Below, piece by piece: positions 1-9,082 of a stretch of 64,000 nt of DNA; position 1 is the first letter of the stretch, and the number at the start of each line of letters is the position of its first letter. Below the pieces are notes generated by a model, which was given only the letters and a program-made list of their open reading frames with translations, had not been told where the DNA came from and did not search any database. The position numbers were made by a program, and so were the translations under genes. Source of the stretch: Nakaseomyces glabratus (lineage: Eukaryota > Ascomycota > Saccharomycetes > Saccharomycetales > Saccharomycetaceae); assembly GCF_010111755.1 (NCBI RefSeq), contig NC_088961.1, positions 868,001-932,000 on the forward strand, read 5' to 3'.

Positions 1-557
1 CTAGGATTGGTAAAACCGTTTTGGGTAAATATATTGGTGTGATTAGGCCAAGACGGTTTGGGTATCCATATCTTTCTCGAAATAAAAGATGATAAAAGCC
101 TAGATGCGACAGCTAATGCACCAGTTCCACTTAGCGTTTGTATAAAACTGATTCGATCATTCTTAATCAATGCAGGGCCGTCTTGCGGGCAGCTGTCCCT
201 ATACAGAAAATTAATTGTATGCTTCTTGAAATCCTCACACCCACTTATCGGTAAATATGATAGATCAGTGTTCATTCCCACATCCATGTCTATAATCTTT
301 TGAGCTTGAGCCACTGAAGGGAAGGTTGTCACCTGACCCCATCCATCTTTATATACCCCAACTGTCAAATTAATCTTATTTGGGTTCTCGTCTGCATTGA
401 AAGTTTCCGTCAGCCCCAAAACACCATCCGGTGGCGCCATGGGGATATCAAATAAAGTACTTTGTTTTAATGCTTTCCGCGACAACCGCCTGCGGCCTAA
501 CATCACGGCGCTTCGCATCCTCAGCACACATTGCACACTCGCGTAGTTCAGAGTCAT
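1..557 (-). CDS. AAT1: Aspartate aminotransferase, mitochondrial (5' part, runs off the window)
   Basis: Only the N-terminal ~185 codons are present; the gene continues past base 1. The protein opens with a basic, hydroxylated stretch (RMRSAVMLGRRRLSRK) typical of a mitochondrial presequence. It then enters the class I aminotransferase fold: a PDGVLGLTETFNAD-type entry, NLTVGVYKDGWG, YLPISGCEDFKK, and a TLSGTGAL loop that contacts the PLP phosphate. The enzyme interconverts aspartate plus 2-oxoglutarate with oxaloacetate plus glutamate in the matrix and supports the malate-aspartate shuttle. The next gene, SLD2, lies on the same strand, as AAT1 and SLD2 do in S. cerevisiae. The presequence favours the mitochondrial AAT1 isoform over cytosolic AAT2. 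The start is the first ATG I see in frame; a downstream ATG is also possible. Confidence 0.9.
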   Translation of the reverse strand, partial: MTLNYASVQCVLRMRSAVMLGRRRLSRKALKQSTLFDIPMAPPDGVLGLTETFNADENPNKINLTVGVYKDGWGQVTTFPSVAQAQKIIDMDVGMNTDLSYLPISGCEDFKKHTINFLYRDSCPQDGPALIKNDRISFIQTLSGTGALAVASRLLSSFISRKIWIPKPSWPNHTNIFTQNGFTNP

Positions 558-1036
558 CGGGTGGTGGCTTCTGCACTAGATGGCTCAATTGTTGCGCGTG
601 TTAAATGGAATTGTTGAGAAGATATCATGAAGTGTAACATAATACCCTTTACTGGCAACCGTTCATTGCTTTATAATAGATCATTTGATCCACAATTACC
701 GATACCTCATCACAATGCGTCATCGACTTGCCATCAAGCAGCCATTTTGCAGAGAGTGACCTCGCCTGTGAAATGATAATCTCCGAAATCCAAAATACTA
801 CGTTACATGTGATATAACACATATAAATAATCATAGCAGTTTCAAAATTAGTGTACAATAGAAGGTAAGTTTACATGCTTACCTTTACTGATTGAAACAT
901 CCGTAAGTTCAATTCGATATTGTGAGTGTGCTCTCTGCTTTCTGAATGTAACTATATCTCCTGACCATAGAATAGATTGTCCTAGAGAATAGTTAAGTTT
1001 CAAATAATGTAACATAATATTTGCTTTTTGATTTGT
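558..1036. other. Intergenic: AAT1 promoter and SLD2 3' end
   Basis: This 479-bp AT-rich gap lies between tandem minus-strand genes. A 69-codon minus-strand open frame at 649-858 has no recognisable features and I do not consider it a gene. YKL107W lies between these two genes in S. cerevisiae; no trace of it is recognisable here. Confidence 0.6.
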
Positions 1037-2089
1037 CTATCTACGCCGACCAAATCTTGGGTTTCTATTCTTTTTAGGCAGTTTTAGTCTACGGAAGTTG
1101 TTGCTTACTAGATTATATTTCTTTGGTTTTTTCTTCTTCACCGGTAGGGGTTCGGACTTTTGTTGTTCCTCTTCTTCTTCTTCAGAAGGTTCATTGTCCT
1201 CTTTACCTAGAAATTCCTTAACTTTCCTTGATTTTAGTTTCAGTAACTCCTTATGTAAGTCTTTCTTTATAGTTCGATCATTTTCATCCTCATCAAATTG
1301 CAATCTTCTGAGCACACCAGTTCTCCTTTTCTTCTTTTCGGGCACTTCATCGCTTTCATCGCCTATATCTTGACCGTTACCATGTCGTATTGGTACAATC
1401 TCACTCTTGAATTGCTGATCAAGTTCTTTTATCTCCTCCACGTACTGTAAGTGCTCATGGGCAAGCTCGTATAGGGTTTTTGATGAGTTGCGTTTCAACA
1501 ACGGTGACGGAGTATATAAAGATTTGGGTTCTGCCTTCTTTTTTTTAGGTGTCAACAAATGCTGCCGTATACTAACTGTTTGGGCCAGTTTCAAAGGTGA
1601 ATTGGGGCCATACCGCGTTACTTGTGGCACGGCCAGATGTGTTGTGTTCTCTGTTTTCTTTGGTGACTCGAATAGTCTTTTCTTCACTGAGTGTATACCC
1701 AATTTCTCTTCATTAGCGCTAGCTTCGTCGCTATTTCTTCTATTAACTGATGACTCTATTTCTGATTCTATATCTTCCTCTACCTCGGTAGTAGGCGTCT
1801 CTTCCACTTTCAACGGCGACACCTTCATCTCGAAAATACTAACCGCTTTCCCATATATCTGCGGGGTCGGACCAAGCACCATATTAGAGTCCTTACGCGG
1901 CGTCTGCTGCTTCTGTATTGGTTCGGCTTTACGCTCCTTACTTTTCAGCACAGAGTAAAGTTTGTAGAGCTGCTTCATCTCGGTGAGGGGCCTTATATCA
2001 TCCTTGTCTGGAGGCCTGTTGTGTTCGGCTATGAAAGCATGCTCCCATCTCTTAATCTTCAACTTGACCTGCTGGACATCCATATCCAT
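1037..2089 (-). CDS. SLD2: DNA replication initiation protein Sld2 (Drc1)
   Basis: The 350-residue protein has the Sld2/RecQL4-type N-terminus (KIKRWEHAFIAEHNR followed by PPDKDDIRPLTEMKQLYKLY, residues ~10-45). This is followed by a long disordered region rich in SP/TP sites and a very basic C-terminus (KKKKPKKYN ... PRFGRRR). In the family, CDK-phosphorylated Sld2 binds the BRCT protein Dpb11 and, with Sld3, promotes CMG helicase assembly at origins. The TP at residue 75, inside GPTPQIYGK, is the best candidate for the Dpb11-binding phosphothreonine, but that is inference. The S. cerevisiae protein is longer (about 450 residues); the deficit is in the disordered part. AAT1 lies downstream and HAP4 upstream on the same strand, as in S. 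cerevisiae. An MluI cell-cycle box lies 85 bp upstream. Confidence 0.9.
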   Translation of the reverse strand: MDMDVQQVKLKIKRWEHAFIAEHNRPPDKDDIRPLTEMKQLYKLYSVLKSKERKAEPIQKQQTPRKDSNMVLGPTPQIYGKAVSIFEMKVSPLKVEETPTTEVEEDIESEIESSVNRRNSDEASANEEKLGIHSVKKRLFESPKKTENTTHLAVPQVTRYGPNSPLKLAQTVSIRQHLLTPKKKKAEPKSLYTPSPLLKRNSSKTLYELAHEHLQYVEEIKELDQQFKSEIVPIRHGNGQDIGDESDEVPEKKKRRTGVLRRLQFDEDENDRTIKKDLHKELLKLKSRKVKEFLGKEDNEPSEEEEEEQQKSEPLPVKKKKPKKYNLVSNNFRRLKLPKKNRNPRFGRRR

Positions 2090-3065
2090 CGTGTTTGTGG
2101 CCCTTGAGTCGTAGGTCTCTTTAGCAATGTAAATCTACAGTGGTGGAGTAGGTATATTCACTTTTAAAGGCTCACGCGTTGAAATTTTTCAGACGCCTTA
2201 ACGCTGCGTGCCATGTGAAAAAGATAATGCGATGAGCTTAGAGAAGGGGAAATGAGATGAGATATGGGAATATGTATTCGAATATGATATATATCTTGAA
2301 TATGATTATATTTTGAATAATAAAAACTGGGATAGTAATCAGAAGGATGATTATCTACAGTGTAGAGATGGAATAAATAAATACGTTAGGTTTTTTTTTT
2401 TTGTCAATAATCACAAGGAAATGTAATGTTTGTAAGTCAATAATGAATGTCATCAAATTTTAGAATCATCAAAAAAAAAAAAATTCAAAAAAAAAGTATA
2501 CGGATACCAATATATTGTAGAGGTTTCTTTGAGTGCATGATGAAATACAATAGAGAAACCAAGTGCAAGGCATAACGCCAAAATAACACCAAAGCAGACA
2601 ATTGTAAATTGTAAAGATAATGGTTGAGGACGTGGGTAAAAAGTAATAAAATAAAAAGACAAGGCAAATGTTTCAAAATCAAGTTTTAATCGAAAGTCAA
2701 CGGAATAATAGTAAAAATAAAACAATGAATAAATCAAATGTAAAAGGAATTCACTACAAAAGTGTACCTTGGGTACGACATTTGTAGATATAATAAATGT
2801 TCGGAATAAAATAAATTGTGTTTGTGAGTGGAACTTCAAAAATAAAATAAATCAACAAGGGTTAACACTTGGTCAAGTGTCATTACCTACTTAAATAAAA
2901 AGCATCTTGCTGGAGTTAAGTGGGGGTGGACAGTACTGGCATTATTCATAAAAAAAATTGGGCAAAAATAGAAGTAGACAAGCATAAATAGGCTAGGCTT
3001 CTACTCTAGGTGAAGCACGAGCCATTTTTTTATCCTTTGATCTCTTCCAATATAAAATAAAAACA
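2090..3065. other. Intergenic: SLD2 promoter and HAP4 3' region
   Basis: This 976-bp gap between tandem minus-strand genes holds the MluI box and a PAC-like GCGATGAG at 2229-2236. A long AT-rich stretch (about 2260-3060) has several A/T runs and probably includes the HAP4 3' UTR. Open frames at 2453-2839 are low-complexity and overlap in two frames; I see no gene. Confidence 0.55.
2174..2179. promoter_or_regulatory. MluI cell-cycle box (MBF site) upstream of SLD2
   Basis: The hexamer ACGCGT (context CTCACGCGTTGA) lies 85 bp upstream of the SLD2 start. ACGCGT is the established MBF (Mbp1-Swi6) element of G1/S genes, a class to which replication-initiation genes belong. Its position fits a core promoter. 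Confidence 0.65.
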
Positions 3066-4106
3066 TCAAATAAATGCAAACATGTCACCATCAGTGTCAA
3101 CAATTAGGTCATCTTGTTGTCTAGCAGTATTTGAAGGGTCATTAAACATCATTAAGTTCATGGACTCATAGCTCTTGCTCATCAGAGAGTCTCTGAAGAG
3201 ACCGTTGTTATTTTTGGAGTGCGCGTCTTGTTCATCAATCAATTCTTCCAAACTAGGTGGAATATAGTTGTAGAAATCCTCAAGTTCCTTTGCGGAAAGG
3301 GAGGAGTCTGTAGTCACTGGGTCGTTAAGAGCAGGTGATGCTGATGTTGTAGCGTTAGTTATGTTGTTGATGGTGAAGAACTCAGGTTTGGACTCTGTGG
3401 CAGTTGTAAATGACGTCGCGTTGATGTTGTCGTCCAAGTTCATGGACATCTCCATCTCCAGGTCGAGGTCGCCATCCAATGTGGACTCGTTGCCGTATTT
3501 GCTGTCATCCTTTGACGAAGGCTTGTAACTGTACTGTGCTGATTTTGCGCGCTGTTGTTTCTTCTGAGCCCCGTTCTTCCCAGCCGACAAGTTCAGCATG
3601 CCAACTCCACTGACAGCAGAGGCGCCATTGAAGGGCACGCTCTTGAGGTTTAAAGAGGCCGATGTCAGAGGGGTACACGTAGACGATACCGGTGAAGTGT
3701 TAGAGAACAGGTCGTCGTCTATATCTGTGCTTGTTGTAGTGGTGTCCTCCTCGTCGTCGAACTTCAGGAACGCGAGGCAGTTCTCGACCCTGTTGTAGTC
3801 CTTTTTAACTTTCTTCAAGTTCACAGGCAAGGAGTTCTCTCTTTTCCGCTTAGGAGGCGCAGGAGTGCTGGCGGCACTAGTCGCAGCACTGTTAACAGCA
3901 GTAGTTGCGCTGCTAGCGTTACCTGCGTTGTTTGTGTGTGTATTGTTTGTGTGTGTGTGTGAAGAGTTGGCACCAGAGTGGATGGTGTTTCTTCTGTTAG
4001 GCCTAGGTCTGGGAGGCAGCACCCAGTTCTTGGACGTTCTCACTACCAGCCTGGCGGAGCCGGTAGAAGGTCTATGCAAGTTTGGTGCGATCGGTACGGG
4101 ATGCAT
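3066..4106 (-). CDS. HAP4: CCAAT-binding-complex activator subunit Hap4
   Basis: Residues 25-39 (SKNWVLPPRPRPNRR) are the Hap4 signature that binds the Hap2/3/5 complex. A nuclear-localisation-like PPKRKREN segment follows. The rest is disordered, with an Asp/Ser-rich middle and acidic-hydrophobic C-terminal patches (DFYNYIPPSLEELIDEQD near 280-300 and the extreme C-terminus) that look like activation domains. In yeast, Hap4 is the limiting, carbon-source-controlled subunit that activates respiratory genes at CCAAT boxes. At 346 residues it is much shorter than S. cerevisiae Hap4 (554). A GT-rich microsatellite in the gene encodes the HTHTNNTHTNN repeat near residues 50-60. SLD2 downstream and KTI12 divergent upstream match S. 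cerevisiae gene order. Confidence 0.9.
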   Translation of the reverse strand: MHPVPIAPNLHRPSTGSARLVVRTSKNWVLPPRPRPNRRNTIHSGANSSHTHTNNTHTNNAGNASSATTAVNSAATSAASTPAPPKRKRENSLPVNLKKVKKDYNRVENCLAFLKFDDEEDTTTTSTDIDDDLFSNTSPVSSTCTPLTSASLNLKSVPFNGASAVSGVGMLNLSAGKNGAQKKQQRAKSAQYSYKPSSKDDSKYGNESTLDGDLDLEMEMSMNLDDNINATSFTTATESKPEFFTINNITNATTSASPALNDPVTTDSSLSAKELEDFYNYIPPSLEELIDEQDAHSKNNNGLFRDSLMSKSYESMNLMMFNDPSNTARQQDDLIVDTDGDMFAFI

Positions 4107-4148
4107 GTTCTAGTCAGTGTTATACCCTCTTAATGCATTAATGATTTT

Positions 4149-4379
4149 TTATTTTCTCTGAAAAATAAAAAATTTAGAAAGAATATTATTCACAGTGGTT
4201 TTTGTTATTATTATGTATATGCTGATCGGAGGGGGGGAGTGGTTCCTGGATTCGCACAGCGGGTCGAAGCCCTGCAGTTTATATACTTTGAAGGGAAGAA
4301 AAAAATTTTTTGAAGGGAATTCCGAATGGGAAATCCGGGGGAGAGATAGAGAGAGGGAGTTAGCGGTATAAGGTACCAT
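4149..4379 (-). promoter_or_regulatory. Candidate upstream ORF in the HAP4 leader
   Basis: A 76-codon reading frame begins with an ATG 273 nt upstream of the HAP4 start and ends 42 nt before it, on the same strand. The product has no recognisable domain. S. cerevisiae HAP4 is known to have a long leader with uORFs, so a translated uORF here is plausible. The transcript start is unknown, so this remains a candidate. Confidence 0.35.
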
Positions 4380-4525
4380 TGGGAAGGATCGTCTTCTGCG
4401 TGTGTCTCGGGTGATTATGCTGCGATTGTGTCTGTGGGAATGATATAAGCTTTAGTTTTTCATTGCGAAACTGTTTTTTGAATTGTACGTGGAATTGTAT
4501 GCAGATAAACATATTTGGAAGATTT

Positions 4526-4558
4526 CTGAAAAGATGCTGAAAAGATGCTGAAAAGATG
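4526..4558. repeat. Three tandem copies of CTGAAAAGATG
   Basis: An 11-bp unit is repeated three times exactly, followed by a shortened fourth copy (CTGAAGATG). It lies about 420-450 bp upstream of HAP4. Confidence 0.85.
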
Positions 4559-4968
4559 CTGAAGATGGAAGTTTTCTCGAGGGGATTGGTTGCGGTGCGG
4601 GATTTTAATCAGCACTTTTCTTTGTAGTGATTTGTGAGCCGGGAATCGAGGGAGTTGTGGGATGTGGCAGGAGAGAGATCGCGTGCGGATGGAAGGGGGG
4701 AGGATAGCATGGGAGTGCTTTTTTCTTGATGCCTTGTGCATTGTTTTCTGTGTTGTGGGGAGGTGGTTCTTTGCCCCGGGAAGTATGACTTTCCCGATCT
4801 TTTCTTTCTTTTTTATTTAACGTACCAGTTTCTTGACTTAGTCGTGTCTGATTCAAAGAGTGGTTACTTCCCCGCAAAGATTTCTGTGAGAGAGAAAGAA
4901 AAAAAAGACAGGCAGGGGCTGGCTGGGGGAAGGAGGCCCGGTGGGATGGGATGTCGGGTTCGGCCACT

Positions 4969-4992
4969 GCCTCTAGCTCTGCCTCTAGCTCT
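4969..4992. repeat. Two tandem copies of GCCTCTAGCTCT
   Basis: An exact 12-bp direct duplication in the HAP4 upstream region, followed directly by GTGACTGG. Confidence 0.85.
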
Positions 4993-5643
4993 GTGACTGG
5001 GTTCTAGGACGGTTGTAAGTGGGAAGGGATAGTTTGTCGTACGGGTGGTTATGCCTTAATCCGAGAAAATGGGGATTAGACAAGTGCTTGTGCGTGGGTT
5101 TCACTCCTTCAAAGAGACTTACATGTTCACAAGGTAAGGACCATGATTTCGGGAGACCGGAGATTGTTTTCGTGGGAGCGAGGTATGCGTGCGCTATCTC
5201 TGTGGCCCTGTTCTTGAAGAGAGAAAAACATACACCAGGGGTTAAAAGGGGCAAAGGGGAAGGGGGATATGTGCGGGATTTTATGTATTGAGAGGAACAT
5301 GCGCAGAGAGGACAGGAAGCAGACATGGCAACCAGGTACATGTAAGAAGTGCCCTTGGGATAGCGAGCAGCACAATCTACAATAGTTGTAGTGCTTATGG
5401 ATAGGAAGAAAAGGACGCGCAGAACGGGCAAATCGGCTAGTTCTGGGCACTTTTGGGCACTCACAGAAAAGATAGAGATGAGATTGGAATGATGAGTAAG
5501 TGCTAAAACCCAGCAGGAACCTCTTGTCCCGCAAGGACAGAAACTAGAAACATCTGTACGTGGGAATCACACAGAAAGGGAAGAAAGGGAGGACAAGGGG
5601 TTGGAAGAAGTCTGGAGTGAAGGAACATCGAATCGATTTACTT

Positions 5644-5687
5644 AGAACACCAGGCAGAACACCAAAGCAGAACACCAAAGCAGAACA
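5644..5687. repeat. Tandem AGAACACCAAAGC repeat
   Basis: Units are AGAACACCAGGC, then two exact AGAACACCAAAGC copies, then a partial AGAACA. The repeat lies in the middle of the HAP4-KTI12 gap. Function unknown. Confidence 0.85.
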
Positions 5688-6747
5688 GACAAAAGTGCTG
5701 TCAAAATGGTAATTTGCCCTCGGTACAGAAAGAAGCGATAAGCGGTGTTATAACGCAGAGAAACCGACTAAACAGGAGGACTAGCTAAGGAACTGGATGT
5801 TATGGGATTGCATGGATGCGGGTGAGCTAGAAACGTACGTACGGATTGATACAAGTAAGAAGAAAAGTATGGAGTCCACAAGTTTTTTATCATTATCTTT
5901 TTCTTCACAAGTGGGAAGGACTAAAGAAGTAGCACATAATGTGAAAGAGAGGAAATAAAAGACACGATGGTCGTATATCTATTCCCACCACGATCAAATC
6001 GCGGGCCCAGGAAGCTCAGTAGAGACTTTTCTTTCCCATTAACGGCAAAAATAGCTCTGTGGTAAGAGTTAATGGTGAAGTGGGAAAGAAGAAAAAAGGT
6101 TCGTGTCATTCCATTCCCTTTCAAATTTTTCATTGTTCCCACCAGGGAATAGCAAGCTCGTAACCCATTAAATGAAGTATGCGTTTACCTTAATTAGAAG
6201 TGAAATCCCAAACGGGAAATATTTTGTTTGCCTTGTCCCTTGACCATTTTGCATTATGGTGATGCAAAAAAAAAAAAGAGTTCAAAAAAGTTCAAAGAAA
6301 CTAACAAAAGAAATAATTAGAAGGGACATATGCCAAAACAAGCAATGAGGTAAAAATGACATATTTGGAACAAGTAACTATTCATTTACCATTTGGTGAG
6401 CGAGAAAAGGTTACACGTAATCCCAACGAATGTGCCACTGCACGAACAATTGAGATTGAACCCCTTCCGTGGTAGCTAACTTGAGACGACCGTATAAAAT
6501 TTTTTTTTTTCTTTGCCAACTGCGTAAGATCAAAAAAACTGGTTTCGGGAGTGCCGATGGCTTACTGTGCAAGGGTACTACGCAGTAGATGGGGAACTCA
6601 TGGCGGCTAGCTGACAAAGAAAAACTAGCATCACAAGGCAAAAGTCTTAGATCTTTGTACTGGTATTTCTAAGCACATCTTGTTGTGGAGAGAAAAAAAT
6701 AATCACAGACTGCAAGTTACTTTCCCAAGGAGTTTCAAAAGGAAGAG

Positions 6748-7695
6748 ATGCCGTTGGTATTGATGTGTGGGTTCCCGCTGAGTGGGAAGAGTACTGTTGC
6801 GCGCGAACTTGCAGGGTATCTCAGGGAGAAAGGAGCCAACGTAGTGGTCCATAGTGATGAGACGTTGGGGCACAAGGGTCGTGAGACGCGTGAGGAAGAC
6901 TATAATGACACGCATGCGGAACGTAAGCTGAGAAACGAGATCATGAGTGCTGTGCGTCGGGATCTGTCCCGCTCTACCATTGTCATTGTAGACTCCTTGA
7001 ACTATATTAAGGGGTTCAGATACCAGCTGCACTGTGAGTGTAAGAATAGCAACACTGGTTTCATGTTGGTGCATTGCATGGCCACATATGCAGATATCTT
7101 GAAGAGGGACGAAAACGGCGAGGAGTCGCCAAGATGGGGCAAAGAGCTGTTGGACCAATTGATCCAGCGGTTTGAAGAACCAGATGCGTCTAACAGATGG
7201 GACTCTCCAATGGCTACAGTCGTGTCTCCAGAGACTCTATTGCCTACACATAAACAACTAGTAGATCAAGTGCTCCTTGGAATCAGCGATAAGTCATCCA
7301 GCCGTAACGGGTCCCCTTCCCCGGGACCGATGAATCGTCTCTCACAAAACAACCCAACACTGCTGAAAGCAGCAACAGGCGCAGACTTCGTGCGACTACT
7401 AGACGCTAAGCTGACCGAGACTGTGCGTATCATCGTGCGCGAGTGCCAGGCCGCCCAAGCAATCGGGGGACCGCAGAGAATCATCGTCTCCGAAGACGTT
7501 AGAGACATCAACGATGACCGTTGTCTGTTCTTAGACATCCCTGCAGACGCCCCTCAACTTACTCTTCCAAGACTAAACAGGCTGAAGCGCCAGTTTGTGC
7601 AAATGAACAAGAACTTACGAGACGTCGACCTAGAGAGGGCAGCTCCCTTATTTGTAGCATACATCGGCCAAACGTTACAGAGCGGCCTTGCATAG
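6748..7695 (+). CDS. KTI12: Elongator-associated P-loop protein Kti12
   Basis: The 315-residue protein (S. cerevisiae 313) starts directly with MPLVLMCGFPLSGKST, a Walker A loop at residues 8-16, as in the Kti12/PSTK kinase-like family. An IVDSLNYIKGFRYQLHCE segment (residues ~80-100) is the conserved Walker B and substrate region. The C-terminal half (residues ~205-315) contains the tRNA-binding helical part (FVRLLDAKLTETVRIIVREC). Kti12 works with Elongator in wobble-uridine modification of tRNAs and is required for zymocin sensitivity in S. cerevisiae. The gene is divergent from HAP4, as in S. cerevisiae. Confidence 0.92.
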   Translation: MPLVLMCGFPLSGKSTVARELAGYLREKGANVVVHSDETLGHKGRETREEDYNDTHAERKLRNEIMSAVRRDLSRSTIVIVDSLNYIKGFRYQLHCECKNSNTGFMLVHCMATYADILKRDENGEESPRWGKELLDQLIQRFEEPDASNRWDSPMATVVSPETLLPTHKQLVDQVLLGISDKSSSRNGSPSPGPMNRLSQNNPTLLKAATGADFVRLLDAKLTETVRIIVRECQAAQAIGGPQRIIVSEDVRDINDDRCLFLDIPADAPQLTLPRLNRLKRQFVQMNKNLRDVDLERAAPLFVAYIGQTLQSGLA

Positions 7696-7900
7696 ATATA
7701 CAGCATACATACAGTTCAATTTTTGGTTGTTTCTGTTTTTTCACCCACATATATGAAAAGTCTATATATATATTTATATATATATGTCAAAAGTAACCAC
7801 ATCGTTCAGAAGTATGCGATACCACACATGCACGGCTTGTCTCTCCGCCCCCACCACAACAATCATCATGTAGTACGCTAATGAAGACGCAGTAAAACAA

Positions 7901-7909
7901 AAACTGTGG
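7901..7909 (+). promoter_or_regulatory. Met31/Met32-type site upstream of MET28
   Basis: Exact AAACTGTGG, the established core for the zinc fingers Met31/Met32 at sulfur-assimilation genes, 1.17 kb upstream of the MET28 ATG. Confidence 0.5.
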
Positions 7910-8169
7910 TGCCAGAAAATAAACTCAGAACTGAGAAAACACAGTAGGACAAATACTCCGGTGTTACACAAAATTGAGACAGCCCCGAAGTCATGCAAAC
8001 ACACAGTTGCTAAGCGGGGGACTCAGGGAAAGGAGCCGCGCGGTTTGTGGCTATCTTGGCTCCCAACCCAAATATCTTTCCCCTCCGGTATAGAGGCCAT
8101 CAACAGAGATATCGAATGAGAAGATCCCACTGGAATTTTTCAGTCCTTCTGCAGTCCTCCCGCTAGAAG

Positions 8170-8178
8170 AAACTGTGG
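8170..8178 (+). promoter_or_regulatory. Met31/Met32-type site upstream of MET28
   Basis: Exact AAACTGTGG in the context AAGAAACTGTGGTGAAG, about 0.9 kb upstream of MET28 and 170 bp from the Cbf1 palindrome. Confidence 0.55.
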
Positions 8179-8347
8179 TGAAGAGTTGTACTGATAGTCA
8201 ACGAGTCACTCACTTTTTCCTTCCACATCGAACTCGCCTTAGCCATTTATGTGTAAGTGTATCCGTGCTTGTTACTTCCCTTGGCGTACAACTACCAATG
8301 CAGAGCCTACTATAACAGCTTCACAAAGGCCCATTTCTTTACCAGGT

Positions 8348-8355
8348 TCACGTGA
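8348..8355. promoter_or_regulatory. Cbf1 site (TCACGTGA) upstream of MET28
   Basis: The full palindrome TCACGTGA is the preferred site of the bHLH factor Cbf1, which recruits Met4/Met28 at sulfur genes. Together with nearby AAACTGTGG sites it suggests MET28 is itself a sulfur-regulon target. Confidence 0.6.
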
Positions 8356-8701
8356 TTGATATATGTGGTTAATGCAGCTCTTCCAAAGGTGGCCTATGTC
8401 ATTTAGTAGGTTTTCTTGAAAGTAGAAACTGTGATTCCCACTCTGCTCGGTATTACTAACATCCACAGCTCTACTCTGCATGAGCGTGACTCTTGGCCGG
8501 GGAGCTGATTCATCTATGTATTGACTTGCTGTTCTTTCTCGCAATCTCCTGCCCCTCCTAGAGAGATGGAGCCTTTTTTGGCAAAAGTGTGTAGTGGGGC
8601 AGTAGGAATGTCAAAGCAGACACAGATAGCGAATAGTACTATCTCATCTCACCAAGGCCAAAAATCGATACATCTAAGCTTAATGATTAGATTTCCATGG
8701 T

Positions 8702-8710
8702 AAACTGTGG
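8702..8710 (+). promoter_or_regulatory. Met31/Met32-type site upstream of MET28
   Basis: Exact AAACTGTGG, 373 bp upstream of the MET28 ATG and the closest copy to the gene. Confidence 0.6.
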
Positions 8711-9082
8711 GCATTTTGCAGTGAAAAAAACAATAAAGATAAGACAAAGAACTCTATACCTTCCCCCTATTGAAAGACTTAATAGTATCTATACTATGGC
8801 CTGGACGTGACTCAACTGTGGTGGTGGCATCGCTCCCCAAACAAAAGAACAATTAGATACAAATACGGTACGATGTATGTAATAAGGGCACAAGTATATA
8901 TATGTAGCATGTAATACTAGTAGCACCAATTCCACGCTTGGTTTTGGCGGCTACATTATAATTACTGGGGTGGGAAGTCTAGAAATACGCGCCATAACTC
9001 AGCATACACAAACACACAGACACAGACACATCTACACGTAAAACACACGCGCGCATATTTACATACCCGCAGACATTACAGC

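Larger units (their letters stand above)
4107..6747. other. 2.6-kb divergent intergenic region HAP4/KTI12
   Basis: This is a very long divergent promoter region with no convincing coding gene; its open frames are short, overlap and lack domains. It carries seven copies of GTGGGAA in either orientation (4434, 5019, 5560, 5911, 5982, 6080, 6136), three small tandem repeats annotated separately, and an ATTGG (reverse CCAAT) near 4577. Most of the length probably belongs to HAP4, whose transcription is heavily regulated. Confidence 0.6.
7696..9082. other. Intergenic: KTI12 3' end and MET28 promoter
   Basis: This is a 1.39-kb gap between tandem plus-strand genes. It carries three exact AAACTGTGG elements, two near matches (AAACTGTGA near 8426 and CAACTGTGG near 8815), a TCACGTGA palindrome, one GTGGGAA at 8970, and AT-alternating stretches near 7764-7786. 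No gene is visible; the open frames at 7774-8544 have no domain features. Confidence 0.65.

Noticed and set aside
1098..1958. Open frames on the plus strand opposite SLD2
   Set aside because: They mirror Glu/Lys-rich and Ser-rich codons of SLD2 and give low-complexity Ser/Phe products; SLD2 has clear family motifs.
2453..2839. 128-codon minus-strand frame in the SLD2-HAP4 gap
   Set aside because: Phe/Tyr-rich product of AT-rich DNA, overlapping a second frame, with no motif and no promoter features.
4985..5534. Two overlapping minus-strand frames (159 and 135 codons) in the HAP4 upstream region
   Set aside because: They overlap in different frames, have no domain, and fall in a region full of short repeats; most likely non-coding.
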